A DNA stretch of 64,000 nt from Thermoplasmata archaeon (GCA_022749815.1 JAKIWV010000003.1:334311-398310), one strand, 5' to 3'. Positions 25,144 through 34,171 are shown, counted from the first letter of the stretch. A program made the numbers and translations. The notes: generated from the letters alone by a model not told the origin.

Positions 25144-26199
25144 TTAGGCGAGCGGAGTGACGAAGGTCGGCTCATAGTCCTTCGGAAGCGAACCCACGAT
25201 CGGGATCGAACGGCGGCATGTCAGGCAACGGTTCTGGTCGTCCAATCGCCACCGACGGATCGTGAAACCGTATCGCTCGACCGCCATGGCCCCGCAGCCC
25301 GGGCAGTACGTGTGTTCGAGCGGGTGGCCCCAGACGTTTCCAAGGTACGCGAACTTCAGTCCCTCTTCCACCGCGATGGCGTGCAAGCGTTCGAGCGTGG
25401 CGATGGGGGTCTCGGGCAGGTCCAGCATCTTGTAATCCGGGTGGAACCGGAGCAAGTGGAAGGGGGTCTCTGGGCCCAACTCCTCACACACGAAGCGAGC
25501 GAGGCGCCGACAGGCCTCGGGGTCGTCCCCCACCTGGGGAACGATCAGGTTCGTGACCTCCACGTGCACGCCGCCCCGTTTCAGTCGCGACAAGGTCTCG
25601 AGGATTGGAGCCGGGCCCTTCGCGGTGATGTACTTCCGGAGGAACCCCTCCTCTCCACTTCCCTTGAAATCGACGCTGATCGCGTCGAGATGTCCCGTCA
25701 GCGCCTCGACGGCCTCGGGTGTCATGTAGCCGTTGGTCACGAAATTCGAGAACAGCCCCCGGGCCTTGGCGACCGCCATGATGTCGAGGGCGTACTCGAT
25801 GAAGATCGTGGGCTCGTTATAGGTGAACGTCACGCCCTGGCAATCGAGTTGTTCGGCCCAGTCCACGGCCTGCTTCGGGGACAAGGGACGCCCCTGGATT
25901 TCATGTTCCTGAGAAATCTCGGCGTTCTGACAATACAGGCAACGCCAGTTGCACCCCACCGTGCCGATCGAGAACACCCGGCTTCCCGGATGAAAGTGCG
26001 AAAGGGGCTTCTTCTCCACCGGGTCGATCTGAACCGCCGCGGCGCGTCCGTAGCTCAGGAGCTCTAGATGGCCGCCGACGTTCTTCCGCACGAAGCAGAA
26101 CCCGTGGGAACCGTCCGGAATCGTACAGTACCGGGCGCACGCCGTGCAGCGCACTTTGTGCTGCGGCAGCGGCTCGTAGAGCGAGCACTCATGCGCCAT
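25144..26199 (-). CDS. amrS: AmmeMemoRadiSam-system radical SAM enzyme
   Basis: The 351-residue protein begins with a Cys-rich segment, VRCTACARYCTIPDGSHGFC. The radical SAM cluster is in GTVGCNWRCLYCQNAEIS (CxxxCxxC) near residue 83. EPTIFIEYALDIM and DAISVDFKGSGEEGF match pyruvate-formate-lyase-activating-like AmrS proteins. A C-terminal zinc-type motif, YCPGCGAMAV and NRCLTCRRSIP, is present. The enzyme reduces SAM to a radical, but its substrate is not established. Its usual partners, the AMMECR1 and Memo homologues, are not in this window. Confidence 0.9.
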   Translation of the reverse strand: MAHECSLYEPLPQHKVRCTACARYCTIPDGSHGFCFVRKNVGGHLELLSYGRAAAVQIDPVEKKPLSHFHPGSRVFSIGTVGCNWRCLYCQNAEISQEHEIQGRPLSPKQAVDWAEQLDCQGVTFTYNEPTIFIEYALDIMAVAKARGLFSNFVTNGYMTPEAVEALTGHLDAISVDFKGSGEEGFLRKYITAKGPAPILETLSRLKRGGVHVEVTNLIVPQVGDDPEACRRLARFVCEELGPETPFHLLRFHPDYKMLDLPETPIATLERLHAIAVEEGLKFAYLGNVWGHPLEHTYCPGCGAMAVERYGFTIRRWRLDDQNRCLTCRRSIPIVGSLPKDYEPTFVTPLA

Positions 26200-26317
26200 G
26201 GTTTCCTAGACTATCGACCAGAAACAACAACCCTCAGGCGGATAACCGTTGTTCGTCGCGACCGCCGAGGAGGAAGCAAGCCGCAACCTTTGAAGCCCCG
26301 GGCACGGTGCGGCGTTC

Positions 26318-27751
26318 GTGCCCCCCATGACGAAGCCGACTGTCGCATCGAACCAGGCCTCCCAGGACTCCATCGAGCGCGAAGTGCTGCTCCGCATCGC
26401 GCCCGACCCGACGCTGCTCGTCCGCCTGGCAGAGGTGCGGGAGCACCTGGTCCGCCGGGCCTCCACAGAGTCGAACCGTCGGGGCATTCCGCTCCGCCGG
26501 GCCCTGGTGGCGGGGAGCGCTGCCCGGGGCACGTTCCTCCACGAGCGATTCGATATCGACCTGTTCTTGCTGTTCCCCCCCGACCTGCCCCGGGAACGGC
26601 TCGAGACGGAGGGACTGCGCCTCGCGGAAGCTATCCTGGAGAGTCCGGAGAAGCACTACGCCGAGCATCCGTACCTCCGTGGCCGCTTCGAAGGATTCAC
26701 CGTCGAGGCGGTGCCGGGGTACGCCATTGAAGACCCGTCCCATCCCCTGACCGCCGTCGACCGTACGCCGTTCCACCAGGAGTACCTCGCGGCGCATCTG
26801 GCGGCGGAGCAAGTCGACCAAGTGCGCCTCACGAAGCAATTCCTGCGCGCGCTCGGGGTCTACGGGTCCGAGGCGAGGACCGCCGGCTTCTCGGGATACC
26901 TCGTCGAGCTCCTGATCGTTCGCTTCGGTTCGTTCGCGAAAGTGCTCGAATCGGCCGAGAGCTGGCGGCTGCCCGTCCGGCTGGCCACGCCCGGCAGCCG
27001 ACCGGCCGTCCCCGACGACGTCGCGATGATCCTCGACGATCCGGTCGACCCTCATCGCAACGTGGCCACCGCATTGTCGGCCGAGAGTTTGGCCCGTTTC
27101 ATCCTCGCCGCTCGCGAGTACGTGAGAACACCCTCGGTCTCGGCCTTCTTCCCGATTCCGGGCGTCCGGATCTCCATCGGGGAGGCGAAAGCCCGGGTGG
27201 CGGCTCGCGGCACCCACGTCGCCATTGTCCGACTCCCCCGGCCCTCGCTCGTCGATGACATCCTCTACCCGCAACTGCGCAAGACCGAGCGCAGCGTCGG
27301 AGGGGAGGCGGCACGGTTGGGATTCGAGGTGCTCGGGACGTCGAGCGTGGCGGGCGTGGCCGACCTTTGGGTCGCACTGGAAACAAGCACGCCGGTCCTG
27401 CCAAGGGTACGGGTGCAGGACGGCCCCCCACCCGGATTGGCCCACGCCGATGCCTTCCTGGCGAAGTGGACCGCGCCCGACGCCCCCGTGCTCCAAGGCC
27501 CCTACCTGCGCCCGGATGGGAAGCTCGCCGTCGATGTCGCCCGCGAGGAGGGCCAGCTCGAAGCCTTACTCACTTTGGCACTGCCCACCATGGCGCTCGG
27601 GCGTGACCTCCGCGAGGCGGCGAAATCGGGCGTGTGGGCGCGGCCGCTCGATGCGCTCGACGCTTCCCCCGAGCTCTCGGAACTGCTGGATCGCCTGCTG
27701 AACAAGCGGCTCCCAGGGCTTCCCCAACGGTCCGCTGGGGCGAGTCGTTAG
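26318..27751 (+). CDS. cca: CCA-adding enzyme, archaeal class I
   Basis: The 477-residue enzyme has the nucleotidyltransferase core GSAARGTFLHERFDIDLFLL near residue 67, with catalytic acidic residues DID. LTKQFLRALGVYGSEARTAG, FSGYLVELLIVRFGSF and DPVDPHRNVA follow, typical of archaeal class I tRNA nucleotidyltransferase. It adds CCA to tRNA 3' ends, needed because the window's tRNA genes encode no CCA. The start is GTG 26318 or ATG 26327. The last 4 bases overlap the convergent membrane-protein gene. Confidence 0.93.
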   Translation: MPPMTKPTVASNQASQDSIEREVLLRIAPDPTLLVRLAEVREHLVRRASTESNRRGIPLRRALVAGSAARGTFLHERFDIDLFLLFPPDLPRERLETEGLRLAEAILESPEKHYAEHPYLRGRFEGFTVEAVPGYAIEDPSHPLTAVDRTPFHQEYLAAHLAAEQVDQVRLTKQFLRALGVYGSEARTAGFSGYLVELLIVRFGSFAKVLESAESWRLPVRLATPGSRPAVPDDVAMILDDPVDPHRNVATALSAESLARFILAAREYVRTPSVSAFFPIPGVRISIGEAKARVAARGTHVAIVRLPRPSLVDDILYPQLRKTERSVGGEAARLGFEVLGTSSVAGVADLWVALETSTPVLPRVRVQDGPPPGLAHADAFLAKWTAPDAPVLQGPYLRPDGKLAVDVAREEGQLEALLTLALPTMALGRDLREAAKSGVWARPLDALDASPELSELLDRLLNKRLPGLPQRSAGASR

Positions 27752-28101
27752 TGGATGTTGGCGAACAGGAACCAGAAGCCGAGCCAGCCGAAGATCTCCA
27801 TGAGGAACAGGCCGGCCCAATCGCCCTTCGTGTAGGTCGTCGCTTCCTCGCGGAGCCGGGGGAGCAGCACCGGCACAGCGGCGATGATCCCGAGCGAGAT
27901 CAAGACGGGGGCGAACCAGGGAAACCCCACCGCGCTCAGCGCCCATGAGAGCAGGCCCAGGAGGATCGCCACGAAGAGCGCGATCGTGGTCGCGATGGTC
28001 ATCTCGAACTCGTGCGAGAGGAAACCGCTGGAATCGAAGACCGGAAACTCGAAAGCGGGCTCCCCCGCCTCCTCGACCTTCCGACGGGCCTTCTTGGCCA
28101 T
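27748..28101 (-). CDS. Small membrane protein, unknown function
   Basis: The 117-residue protein has a charged Lys-rich N-terminus, MAKKARRKVEE, then three hydrophobic helices at about residues 36-58, 62-78 and 95-114. An aromatic-rich end reads LFLMEIFGWLGFWFLF. No family was recognised. It is followed upstream on the same strand by lipA, with 3 bases between, so the two share a transcript. Confidence 0.6.
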   Translation of the reverse strand: MAKKARRKVEEAGEPAFEFPVFDSSGFLSHEFEMTIATTIALFVAILLGLLSWALSAVGFPWFAPVLISLGIIAAVPVLLPRLREEATTYTKGDWAGLFLMEIFGWLGFWFLFANIH

Positions 28102-28104
28102 CCG

Positions 28105-29013
28105 CTAGGCCCCCCGTCGGTCGGTGGCGCGCCGATAGAGCTCTTCGGCCCGGTAGGAGCTGCGAATCAGGGGTCCCGATTCCACGCCGGCGAAACCCCG
28201 GCCCAGGGCGACGGCCCGGAGCGCCCCGAACTCGTCCGGTGTGGGGAAGCGAACGACGGGGGCATGGGCCGCGGACGGTTGTAGGTACTGACCGAGCGTC
28301 AGCAGGTCCACACCGGCCACGCGTAGGTCGTCGAACGCTTCCGCGAGTTCTTCCGCACCCTCCCCGAGCCCCAGCATCAGGGAGCTCTTCGTGACCAACC
28401 GAATGTCCGCGAGCCGTTTCACGCGACCGAGCAGTTCGAGCGATTGGTCGTACCCGGCGCGGTGGTCTCGTGCCATGGAGGAGAGCCGGCGGACCGTCTC
28501 GAGGTTGTGAGCCAACACATCGGGCTGGGCGTCGACCACGGTGCGCAACGAGCGTTCCCGACCGGCGAGGTCGCCGATGAGCAGCTCGACCAAGGTACCG
28601 GGACATCGGGCCCGGATCAACCGAACCGTCTCTGCGAGGACCGACGCGCCCCCGTCATCGAGATCGTCCCGACACACCTGCGTCAGTACAACGTACCGGA
28701 GGCCCCAGCCCCGCACCGCCTGCGCGACCCGCTCGGGTTCGGACGGGTCCACCTCGCCCCGCGGCCAGTGGGTGTTGACGGCACAGAAGGCGCATCGGCG
28801 CGTGCAATCGGTGCCCAGGAGCATTAGCGTCGCGGTTCCGGCCGACCAACATTCGGGCAGATTCGGGCACCGGGCCTCTTGACACACGGTACTCAGACCG
28901 TGGGTTGCTAGGAGGCCCCGGACCTGCGGATACTGGGGGCCCACGGGGGGTCGGACCCGGATCCACTCCGGGAGGCGGCGCCTCGCCGACGTCCCGACCA
29001 ATGTCGTCGCCAT
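28105..29013 (-). CDS. lipA: Lipoyl synthase
   Basis: The 302-residue radical SAM protein has both iron-sulfur clusters of LipA. The auxiliary cluster cysteines are in CQEARCPNLPEC near residue 42, and the radical SAM cluster is in TDCTRRCAFCAVNTHWPRG near residue 70. The C-terminal RSSYRAEEL supplies the conserved Ser/Arg end of the family. It inserts two sulfur atoms into octanoyl groups to make lipoate for 2-oxoacid dehydrogenases or the glycine cleavage H protein. No lipoylated protein gene is seen in the window. Confidence 0.95.
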   Translation of the reverse strand: MATTLVGTSARRRLPEWIRVRPPVGPQYPQVRGLLATHGLSTVCQEARCPNLPECWSAGTATLMLLGTDCTRRCAFCAVNTHWPRGEVDPSEPERVAQAVRGWGLRYVVLTQVCRDDLDDGGASVLAETVRLIRARCPGTLVELLIGDLAGRERSLRTVVDAQPDVLAHNLETVRRLSSMARDHRAGYDQSLELLGRVKRLADIRLVTKSSLMLGLGEGAEELAEAFDDLRVAGVDLLTLGQYLQPSAAHAPVVRFPTPDEFGALRAVALGRGFAGVESGPLIRSSYRAEELYRRATDRRGA

Positions 29014-29046
29014 GCGTCCCGGACCGATGCGAGCGGGGGGTCTGCT

Positions 29047-30195
29047 TTAGCGTTTCCTTGAGCCAGGAGGCTGGATCCGTTCCTCGACCAGAAGCTCTAG
29101 CGTGCTCGCGGGGAGTTCGTTCATGGCCAGGCGGGCCGACTGGCCGGCCGCGGCGGCCTCCACGTCGACGAGGCCATCCCTCTCGAGCTCCTTCACGGTC
29201 CGCCAGAAGGTCACCCGGCTCATCGGTTTCGCGCCGTGTTCCTCGGCGACCACTGCGTACGCTTGACGCGCCTTCTCGGTGGTCACGTTGGTCCGTGAGC
29301 CTTTGAGCGAGCGGGCGAGTCCGAGAAGTACAAGGAGGGCCGTGGCCGATAGTCCGGTTAGTTTCTCTTCCGTCAACGTCGGGGCGATCGAGCCCTTCGC
29401 GGCGCGGATGTCCTCGGCCGTGATCTCGTCCCGGCCCGCCGACTCCGCCGCTTGGGCCGCGCTCGAGAGGACTTCGAGCGCGAAGCGGGCGTCTCCGGCG
29501 CCGGCGGCGGATTTGGCGATCTGCGCGATGACCTCGGGAGAGAAACTGCCAGGTCGGAGGGCCTGCTTCGCACGGACGGAGAGCAGGACCTCAAGGGCGG
29601 GGGCGTCGTACGGCGCGAGATGCAGACGGTGCGTCACCCCGAAACTGGACCGGCTCGCCGCGTCGAGGAAGGGGAGGACGTCCTGCGGTGCGATCAGCAG
29701 CAGCGAGATGGAGCCGAGCCCGACCTCCCGGGCGCGCGAGAGGAGGTAGACCAGCTTGGTCCCTTGGCGAACCAAGGCGCCGACCTCATCGAGCACCACG
29801 AGCAAGTGGCGGGGATCGCGGCGAATCCCCTGCTCGAACACGTCGAGCATTTCCGAAAGACCATAGCCCCGGTCCGGCAGCGAGACACCGACCCCGCGGA
29901 GCAGGTCGAGGAGCACGGTCCGGTCGCTGGCACGGCGCCAGCAGTTCACGTAGAGCGGATGGACGGCCAAGCCGCCAATCTTGACGCGCTGTCGCAGGTC
30001 CTCGGAGAGCCGGCGAGCAAGCGCGGTCTTGCCGCTGCCGACTCCCCCGGTCACTAGCGTATGGTAGGGCACCCCCCGCCCCAGCCGGGTTCGGTACCGC
30101 TCCTCCAGCGTTCGATACTCACGCTCACGTCCAGGTAGGGAGGGCGGGACGTAGCCCGGATCGAGCGTCTCTTCGTGGACCAGAATCGGCGGCAT
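29047..30195 (-). CDS. cdc6: Orc1/Cdc6-type replication initiator ATPase
   Basis: The 382-residue protein is a typical archaeal Orc1/Cdc6. An N-terminal segment ends with PGREREYRTLEERYRTRL, Walker A is TGGVGSGKTALARR near residue 50, Walker B is HLLVVLDEVGALV near residue 127, and the sensor-2 region is AKSAAGAGDARFALEVLSSA. A winged helix near the C-terminus (MSRVTFWRTVKELERDGLVD) binds DNA. It recognises replication origins and loads MCM. The frame extends to 30372, but ATG 30195 is preferred since it follows the tmk stop and a CTTAATCC box lies about 35 bases upstream. Confidence 0.93.
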   Translation of the reverse strand: MPPILVHEETLDPGYVPPSLPGREREYRTLEERYRTRLGRGVPYHTLVTGGVGSGKTALARRLSEDLRQRVKIGGLAVHPLYVNCWRRASDRTVLLDLLRGVGVSLPDRGYGLSEMLDVFEQGIRRDPRHLLVVLDEVGALVRQGTKLVYLLSRAREVGLGSISLLLIAPQDVLPFLDAASRSSFGVTHRLHLAPYDAPALEVLLSVRAKQALRPGSFSPEVIAQIAKSAAGAGDARFALEVLSSAAQAAESAGRDEITAEDIRAAKGSIAPTLTEEKLTGLSATALLVLLGLARSLKGSRTNVTTEKARQAYAVVAEEHGAKPMSRVTFWRTVKELERDGLVDVEAAAAGQSARLAMNELPASTLELLVEERIQPPGSRKR

Positions 30196-30229
30196 GCTGG
30201 CGGTCGCGACCGAGGACTCCTCGGGCGGA

Positions 30230-30859
30230 TTAAGCTCGCCCCCGGGAGCGGCCGCGGCGGCGAAGTACCCAGGGGGTGAGTCGACGGTCGAGCTGGGCCA
30301 CGAGTTCGTCCGGGCTCCGGCGGGCATCGAGAACGATCCATCCGGGCTCACGAGCCATCGAGCGATAGGCACGAGCCGCTCGCCGGAGTACCTCCCGACG
30401 CTCCGTCGGATCCCGGCGGCCCCCGCGACGTTCCATGCGCGCCCAAGAGGTGGTCAAGGGAACGTCGAGGAGGACGACTCGATGAGGAACAACGGTGACC
30501 GCCCGTTGCAGATGCTCTAGCACCTGCCGCAGCGCAACGGGCAGGGCACTGCCCTGGTACGCCAGAGTGGAGTAGAACGAGCGGTCGAGCAGGACCACGG
30601 TCCCGCGGCGGAGGGCCCGGTCGATTCGGCTCCGTTGGCGCCACCGGTCCTCGGTGAACGCCATCGCGGCGGTCCACGGATCCCGACGCGAGGCATGCCG
30701 GGCCCGCTGGCCGGCCGGTCCTCGGGAGGGTTCTCGGAGCTCGAGCACCCGGAGTCCACGTCCTCGCCAATGGACGGCGAGGGCGTGTTGAAGTGTCGTC
30801 TTACCGGTGCCATCGATTCCCTCGATGGCCACGAGCGCGCCCCGAGCGGAGGGCGTCAT
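30230..30859 (-). CDS. tmk: Thymidylate kinase
   Basis: The 209-residue kinase begins ALVAIEGIDGTGKTTLQHAL, the P-loop with the dTMP kinase GxDGxGKxT signature. RGTVVLLDRSFYSTLAYQGS carries the DR(Y/F)xxS substrate block near residue 90, and RRDPTERREVLRRAARAYR forms the lid. It phosphorylates dTMP to dTDP. Its ATG overlaps the TatD-like stop by 4 bases, and cdc6 follows after 34 bases, so DNA-precursor synthesis and replication initiation may be co-expressed. Confidence 0.92.
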   Translation of the reverse strand: MTPSARGALVAIEGIDGTGKTTLQHALAVHWRGRGLRVLELREPSRGPAGQRARHASRRDPWTAAMAFTEDRWRQRSRIDRALRRGTVVLLDRSFYSTLAYQGSALPVALRQVLEHLQRAVTVVPHRVVLLDVPLTTSWARMERRGGRRDPTERREVLRRAARAYRSMAREPGWIVLDARRSPDELVAQLDRRLTPWVLRRRGRSRGRA

Positions 30860-31728
30860 CCGGCGTCCTCTGTGCGTCGTTCAGGAGTGAACCCGTACAG
30901 TTTGCGCACCGAGTCCACAAATGGGATCCGGAGTCGTTCCTCGCGCTCGGGGTGATCTCTCAGGATTGCCGCCACCCGTCGAGGGACGGTGGCGATGTCG
31001 AGGACGGCGCCGGGCCGTTTCGGATCGTCGAGGAAGTCCGTCTCGAAGAACCAAGGACCCTGATCGTCGAGGGCGGAGGCGAGGCCCTCCTTGCGTGCGA
31101 GGAAGGAGGGGGTGACACCCGACCGCTCCGTGGAGGGGACATAGGTCCGGGCATAATGTTTCACCACTCGTTCGGCCGGAACGCCCGCCGTTCGGGCAAG
31201 CTCGCCGAGGGTCTTGTAGCCCTCGGCGGTCAGATCCTCGCAGTGGACCACCGCGGGGCAACCTACATCTCGTGCCACTTCGAGGGCATGCCGAAATACC
31301 TGCTGAGCCGCGGCCCGCTGGTCCTCCGGGATCGGAAAGTGAGGCCATCCCACCTCGCCGAGCGCCACGGCCCGATGCTCGCGGACCCACTGGCCAGCCA
31401 GATCAAGCGCCTGCATCTGTACTTCAATCGTCGCGGGGAGACCGATCGCGTCCGCCATCCCCAACAGGTCTATCGGATATGGGGCGACGACCAATATCGT
31501 CGAGACGGGGGTGTCGGTCTGGATTCGCCGACCCAGGGATTCGATGCTCTCGAACTGCGCGCGGTAGTCGTCCACCGAACGGAGCGCGCGATGGTTCCAG
31601 TTGTGCGTTGTGAGAAAGAGGTGCGTGCCTCCCTCTCGGGAGAACCGGCGGGCGGCCTCGACCCCCTCACCCCCTGGTGAGAGATGACAGTGGTGGTCGA
31701 CCACCGGCAGGTCGGCCGGGAGCGTCAC
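30856..31728 (-). CDS. TatD-like metal-dependent hydrolase
   Basis: The 290-residue TIM-barrel protein has the first metal motif VVDHHCHLSP near residue 9, ALGEVGWPHF near residue 122 with the metal-bridging Glu, VVHCEDL near 160, and a final acidic residue in FFETDFLDD. This matches the archaeal TatD-type amidohydrolase branch. Bacterial TatD proteins are nucleases, but this archaeal group is uncharacterised. Its stop overlaps the tmk start by 4 bases. Confidence 0.85.
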   Translation of the reverse strand: MTLPADLPVVDHHCHLSPGGEGVEAARRFSREGGTHLFLTTHNWNHRALRSVDDYRAQFESIESLGRRIQTDTPVSTILVVAPYPIDLLGMADAIGLPATIEVQMQALDLAGQWVREHRAVALGEVGWPHFPIPEDQRAAAQQVFRHALEVARDVGCPAVVHCEDLTAEGYKTLGELARTAGVPAERVVKHYARTYVPSTERSGVTPSFLARKEGLASALDDQGPWFFETDFLDDPKRPGAVLDIATVPRRVAAILRDHPEREERLRIPFVDSVRKLYGFTPERRTEDAG

Positions 31729-31747
31729 GCCGCCTGCCCGACCGAGC

Positions 31748-32296
31748 TTAGCGCAGCAGTCCGGCGCCGCGAAGCTCCTCGGTGATTTTGTTCACGGCAA
31801 GCTCCACGTCAGACGGCTTTCGAGCCCCCGTGCAGACGAGTTTGCCGCTGCCGAAGAGGAGCACCACGACCTTCGGTACCTCGATCCGACAGACGAGCCC
31901 GGGGAACTGCTCGGGCTCGTACTCGACCCGGTCGAGTCCGAGGGTGACGGCGATCGCGTTCAGGTTGATCTCGGAGCCCAGGTCCGAACTCGCGACGATA
32001 TTCTGCACCTCGATCCGGGGGTGCATGTTGATCTTTTGTCCCCCCTTCTTGATCTGCGAGGAGACGGTCCGGATCGACTGTTCGACCTCGTTCATGCTCT
32101 TCGCACCGGTGCAGACGACCTTGCCGGACCGGAAGAGTAGGATCGCGGTCTTGGGCACCTTCAGCCGGTAGATGAGACCGGGAAACTGCTCGGGCTCGTA
32201 CTCGGCCCCATCCAGCCCCAGCGCGATCGACTGAAGGTCGAGTTCATCGCCGAGAGAGGTCGAAGCGACAACGTTTTCTATGCGAATCTTAGGCAT
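31748..32296 (-). CDS. tbp: TATA-box-binding protein
   Basis: The 182-residue protein contains the two direct TBP repeats. Each has IENVVASTSLGDELDLQSIA or VQNIVASSDLGSEINLNAIA, then EYEPEQFPGLIYRLKVPKTA or EYEPEQFPGLVCRIEVPKVV, and LFRSGKVVCTGAKS or LFGSGKLVCTGARK. It binds TATA boxes and recruits TFB and RNA polymerase. The open frame continues to 32410, but ATG 32296 begins the conserved fold and lies directly after two tandem TATA-like boxes. Many promoters in this window show the site it would read. Confidence 0.97.
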   Translation of the reverse strand: MPKIRIENVVASTSLGDELDLQSIALGLDGAEYEPEQFPGLIYRLKVPKTAILLFRSGKVVCTGAKSMNEVEQSIRTVSSQIKKGGQKINMHPRIEVQNIVASSDLGSEINLNAIAVTLGLDRVEYEPEQFPGLVCRIEVPKVVVLLFGSGKLVCTGARKPSDVELAVNKITEELRGAGLLR

Positions 32297-32313
32297 GAAA
32301 TCCCTCGCGGTTC

Positions 32314-32337
32314 CATTTAAATAGGGTTTATATAGGT
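32314..32337 (-). promoter_or_regulatory. Tandem TATA boxes upstream of tbp
   Basis: On the minus strand CCTATATAAA and then CCTATTTAAAT follow each other, centred about 36 and 23 bases before the tbp ATG. The nearer box fits a leaderless start. The second could be an alternative start or a place where TBP represses its own gene (inference). Confidence 0.6.
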
Positions 32338-32388
32338 TCGCTTGAGATTTCGGCCCTGCGCGGCTCCCGTTTGCCCCCTCTGTCAACG

Positions 32389-33036
32389 TCAGAGCGCTTG
32401 GCTCCGCCACGGACGCGCCATCTCCTCTGGGCTGGGGGTCGCTGGATCCGAAGCCTGCAGCCAGTGCACGAAATCCCGCAGCACGTGGAGTGTGAACCCC
32501 CAGACCACATGATCACCGAATACGGCCGTTTCGACGTCCATCTCGCCGAACATGGTGGGACGGGGCCGGGTTTCAGGTTGCTCGATTACGTCCAGCGGGA
32601 GCCAGAACGTCGTCGCCACCTCCTCCAAATCGGCGCCCCGGACCGCCTCGGGGGCTCCCGTGAAAAGGCCCGCGAACACCGCGACGCGGAGCCCGGATGG
32701 CCGGGCGCGTCGAACACCAAATAGCCGGGGGGGACCGACGAGCGCGGAGCGATGGAGCTCTACCTCCTCGTGAAGCTCCCGGACGGCGGTCTGTGAGAGT
32801 GAGCGGTCGCTCGGGTCCCGGCGGCCTCCTGGTAGGCCCACCTGCCCGGACCAGGGGTCCCCGGGCCGCACGGCGCGCTCCTCGGCCAAGACTTCGACGC
32901 CGTTCGTCCCGAACCTAAGGAGAATGAGGACGGCAGCATCTGCGCGGTTCGGGGCCAACGGGTCGGCGGGGAGGTTCTCAAGCCGGGTCCGTAGGCGCTC
33001 CGGTGCGATACGGCGAACCGCGTCGGTCGCGGTCAC
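32389..33036 (-). CDS. Nudix hydrolase, CoA-pyrophosphatase like
   Basis: The 215-residue protein has a Nudix box in GQVGLPGGRRDPSDRSLSQT followed by AVRELHEEVEL near residues 66-95, with REL-EE catalytic residues. The upstream UPF0035-like sequence and the length fit the NudL/coenzyme A diphosphatase group that trims CoA and its esters. The usual first glutamate of the Nudix box is Asp here. Its start overlaps the stop of the small coiled-coil gene by 4 bases. Confidence 0.85.
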   Translation of the reverse strand: MTATDAVRRIAPERLRTRLENLPADPLAPNRADAAVLILLRFGTNGVEVLAEERAVRPGDPWSGQVGLPGGRRDPSDRSLSQTAVRELHEEVELHRSALVGPPRLFGVRRARPSGLRVAVFAGLFTGAPEAVRGADLEEVATTFWLPLDVIEQPETRPRPTMFGEMDVETAVFGDHVVWGFTLHVLRDFVHWLQASDPATPSPEEMARPWRSQAL

Positions 33037-33212
33037 GACTGCCAGTCGTAGACGACCTTCTCTCGGACGGTCTTCTGGTCGCCTGGATTCTCATCCCGAG
33101 GTCGGGTGCTGCGCTCGAGGAGAGAGAGTCGCTGGGTCAGCTCGGCGACCTGGCGTTCGAGTTGCGCGATGCGGGACTTGAGTTCGTCGACGGAGGCTCC
33201 GGCCATACCCAT
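33033..33212 (-). CDS. Small coiled-coil protein
   Basis: The 59-residue product is mostly a coiled coil, VDELKSRIAQLERQVAELTQ and on to RLSLLERS, followed by a short charged tail ending VREKVVYDWQS. The ATG at 33212 is chosen over 33239 because a GATAAGT box lies about 28 bases upstream. Overlap with the Nudix start suggests translational coupling. No function is known; proteins like this often act as oligomerisation adaptors. Confidence 0.55.
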   Translation of the reverse strand: MGMAGASVDELKSRIAQLERQVAELTQRLSLLERSTRPRDENPGDQKTVREKVVYDWQS

Positions 33213-33252
33213 TCCCTGCGGAAGAAGCGTCGAGGACACTTATCGGCGACCG

Positions 33253-34065
33253 TTAGGCGGTGGCGACGGGAACAGCCGACTGCCGCGCGAACCATTCGAG
33301 CAGTATCTGAGTCGTCTCTTCCGGTCGCTCGATCGGGATCAAGTGCCCCGTGTTCGGGAAGAGTCGGACTTCGGACCCGGGAATCGCCTGGCGGAGCAGT
33401 CGCGCATGCGACGGATCGACCACGTTGTCCTCGAGACCATGGAGGATCAGGGTCGGCGTCTTGACGCGTCCCAGGCGTGAGCGCACGTCGAAGGATCCTA
33501 TCGCGAGGCCCCACTGAACGACGCCCCGCAGATTCCGCTCCTTCTGGGAGTTGGCGATGCGTACCGCGAGGTCGAGGTGGGCCTCGAGCCAGTCGGGGGC
33601 AAATAGGTCCATGGCCAGGCGTTTCGCGTAGGCCTCCGGCCCCTCGTCTCGGAGCGTATCGGCCCAGTTCTGACCGACCGCGCGGGTGTGGTTATCCATG
33701 TGGCCCGCCGCGCCGATGAGGACGAGACTTCGTACGTGCCGTGGATCATCGATCAACAGCCGAAGAGCCAGCAGCCCCCCACCGCTAAGACCGACTACGT
33801 GGGCCGATCCCACGTGACGGTCGTCGAGCAGCTTCTGTACGTCCCCCTCGAGCTCTTCGAAAGTGTAGCGTGCGCCCTCGGGATACGACGACCGACCGTG
33901 CCCCCGAAGGTCGGGGGCTATGATCCGATAGGATTTCGACAGGTCCGGGATCTCGAAGTCCCAAACCGTGTGATCGCCCCCGAGGCCGTGCAATAGGAGC
34001 ACTGCATCTCCCGCACCTTCTTCCCGAGCGTACAACGGTACGGCCGGGGATACCGCCTCGGGCAC
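33253..34065 (-). CDS. Alpha/beta hydrolase
   Basis: The roughly 270-residue protein has the fold's marks: oxyanion HG motif VLLLHGLGGDHTVWDFE near residue 25, nucleophile elbow VVGLSGGGLLALRL (Ser in GLSGGG) near residue 92, the acidic residue in HGLEDNVVDPSHA, and catalytic His in FPNTGHLIPIERPEE. The substrate is unknown; it resembles 3-oxoadipate enol-lactonase-like esterases. GTG 34077 is possible, but GTG 34065 lies 25 bases after a TTAAATAG box and is preferred. Confidence 0.87.
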   Translation of the reverse strand: MPEAVSPAVPLYAREEGAGDAVLLLHGLGGDHTVWDFEIPDLSKSYRIIAPDLRGHGRSSYPEGARYTFEELEGDVQKLLDDRHVGSAHVVGLSGGGLLALRLLIDDPRHVRSLVLIGAAGHMDNHTRAVGQNWADTLRDEGPEAYAKRLAMDLFAPDWLEAHLDLAVRIANSQKERNLRGVVQWGLAIGSFDVRSRLGRVKTPTLILHGLEDNVVDPSHARLLRQAIPGSEVRLFPNTGHLIPIERPEETTQILLEWFARQSAVPVATA

Positions 34066-34140
34066 GCGGGCGCTCACCGGCGTGTGCTATTTAACTCGGA
34101 ACCGAGGGACCACCATGGATTCCGCAGAGTGGGCGCATTG

Positions 34141-34148
34141 TAAAATAC
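34141..34148 (+). promoter_or_regulatory. TATA box of the PP-loop gene
   Basis: TAAAATAC is centred 28 bases before ATG 34172 and decides that start over the longer frame from 34082. Confidence 0.6.
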
Positions 34149-34171
34149 GGCGAGTCCGCTCGGTCCCTCCG

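Noticed and set aside
26234..27496. 420-residue open frame opposite the CCA-adding enzyme
   Set aside because: It is antisense to a clear cca gene, has no motif, and its amino-acid make-up follows from GC-rich third positions.
29047..30300. Replication origin next to cdc6
   Set aside because: Archaeal origins often sit beside cdc6, but no ORB-like repeats or AT-rich unwinding region were found; the flanks are coding on both sides.
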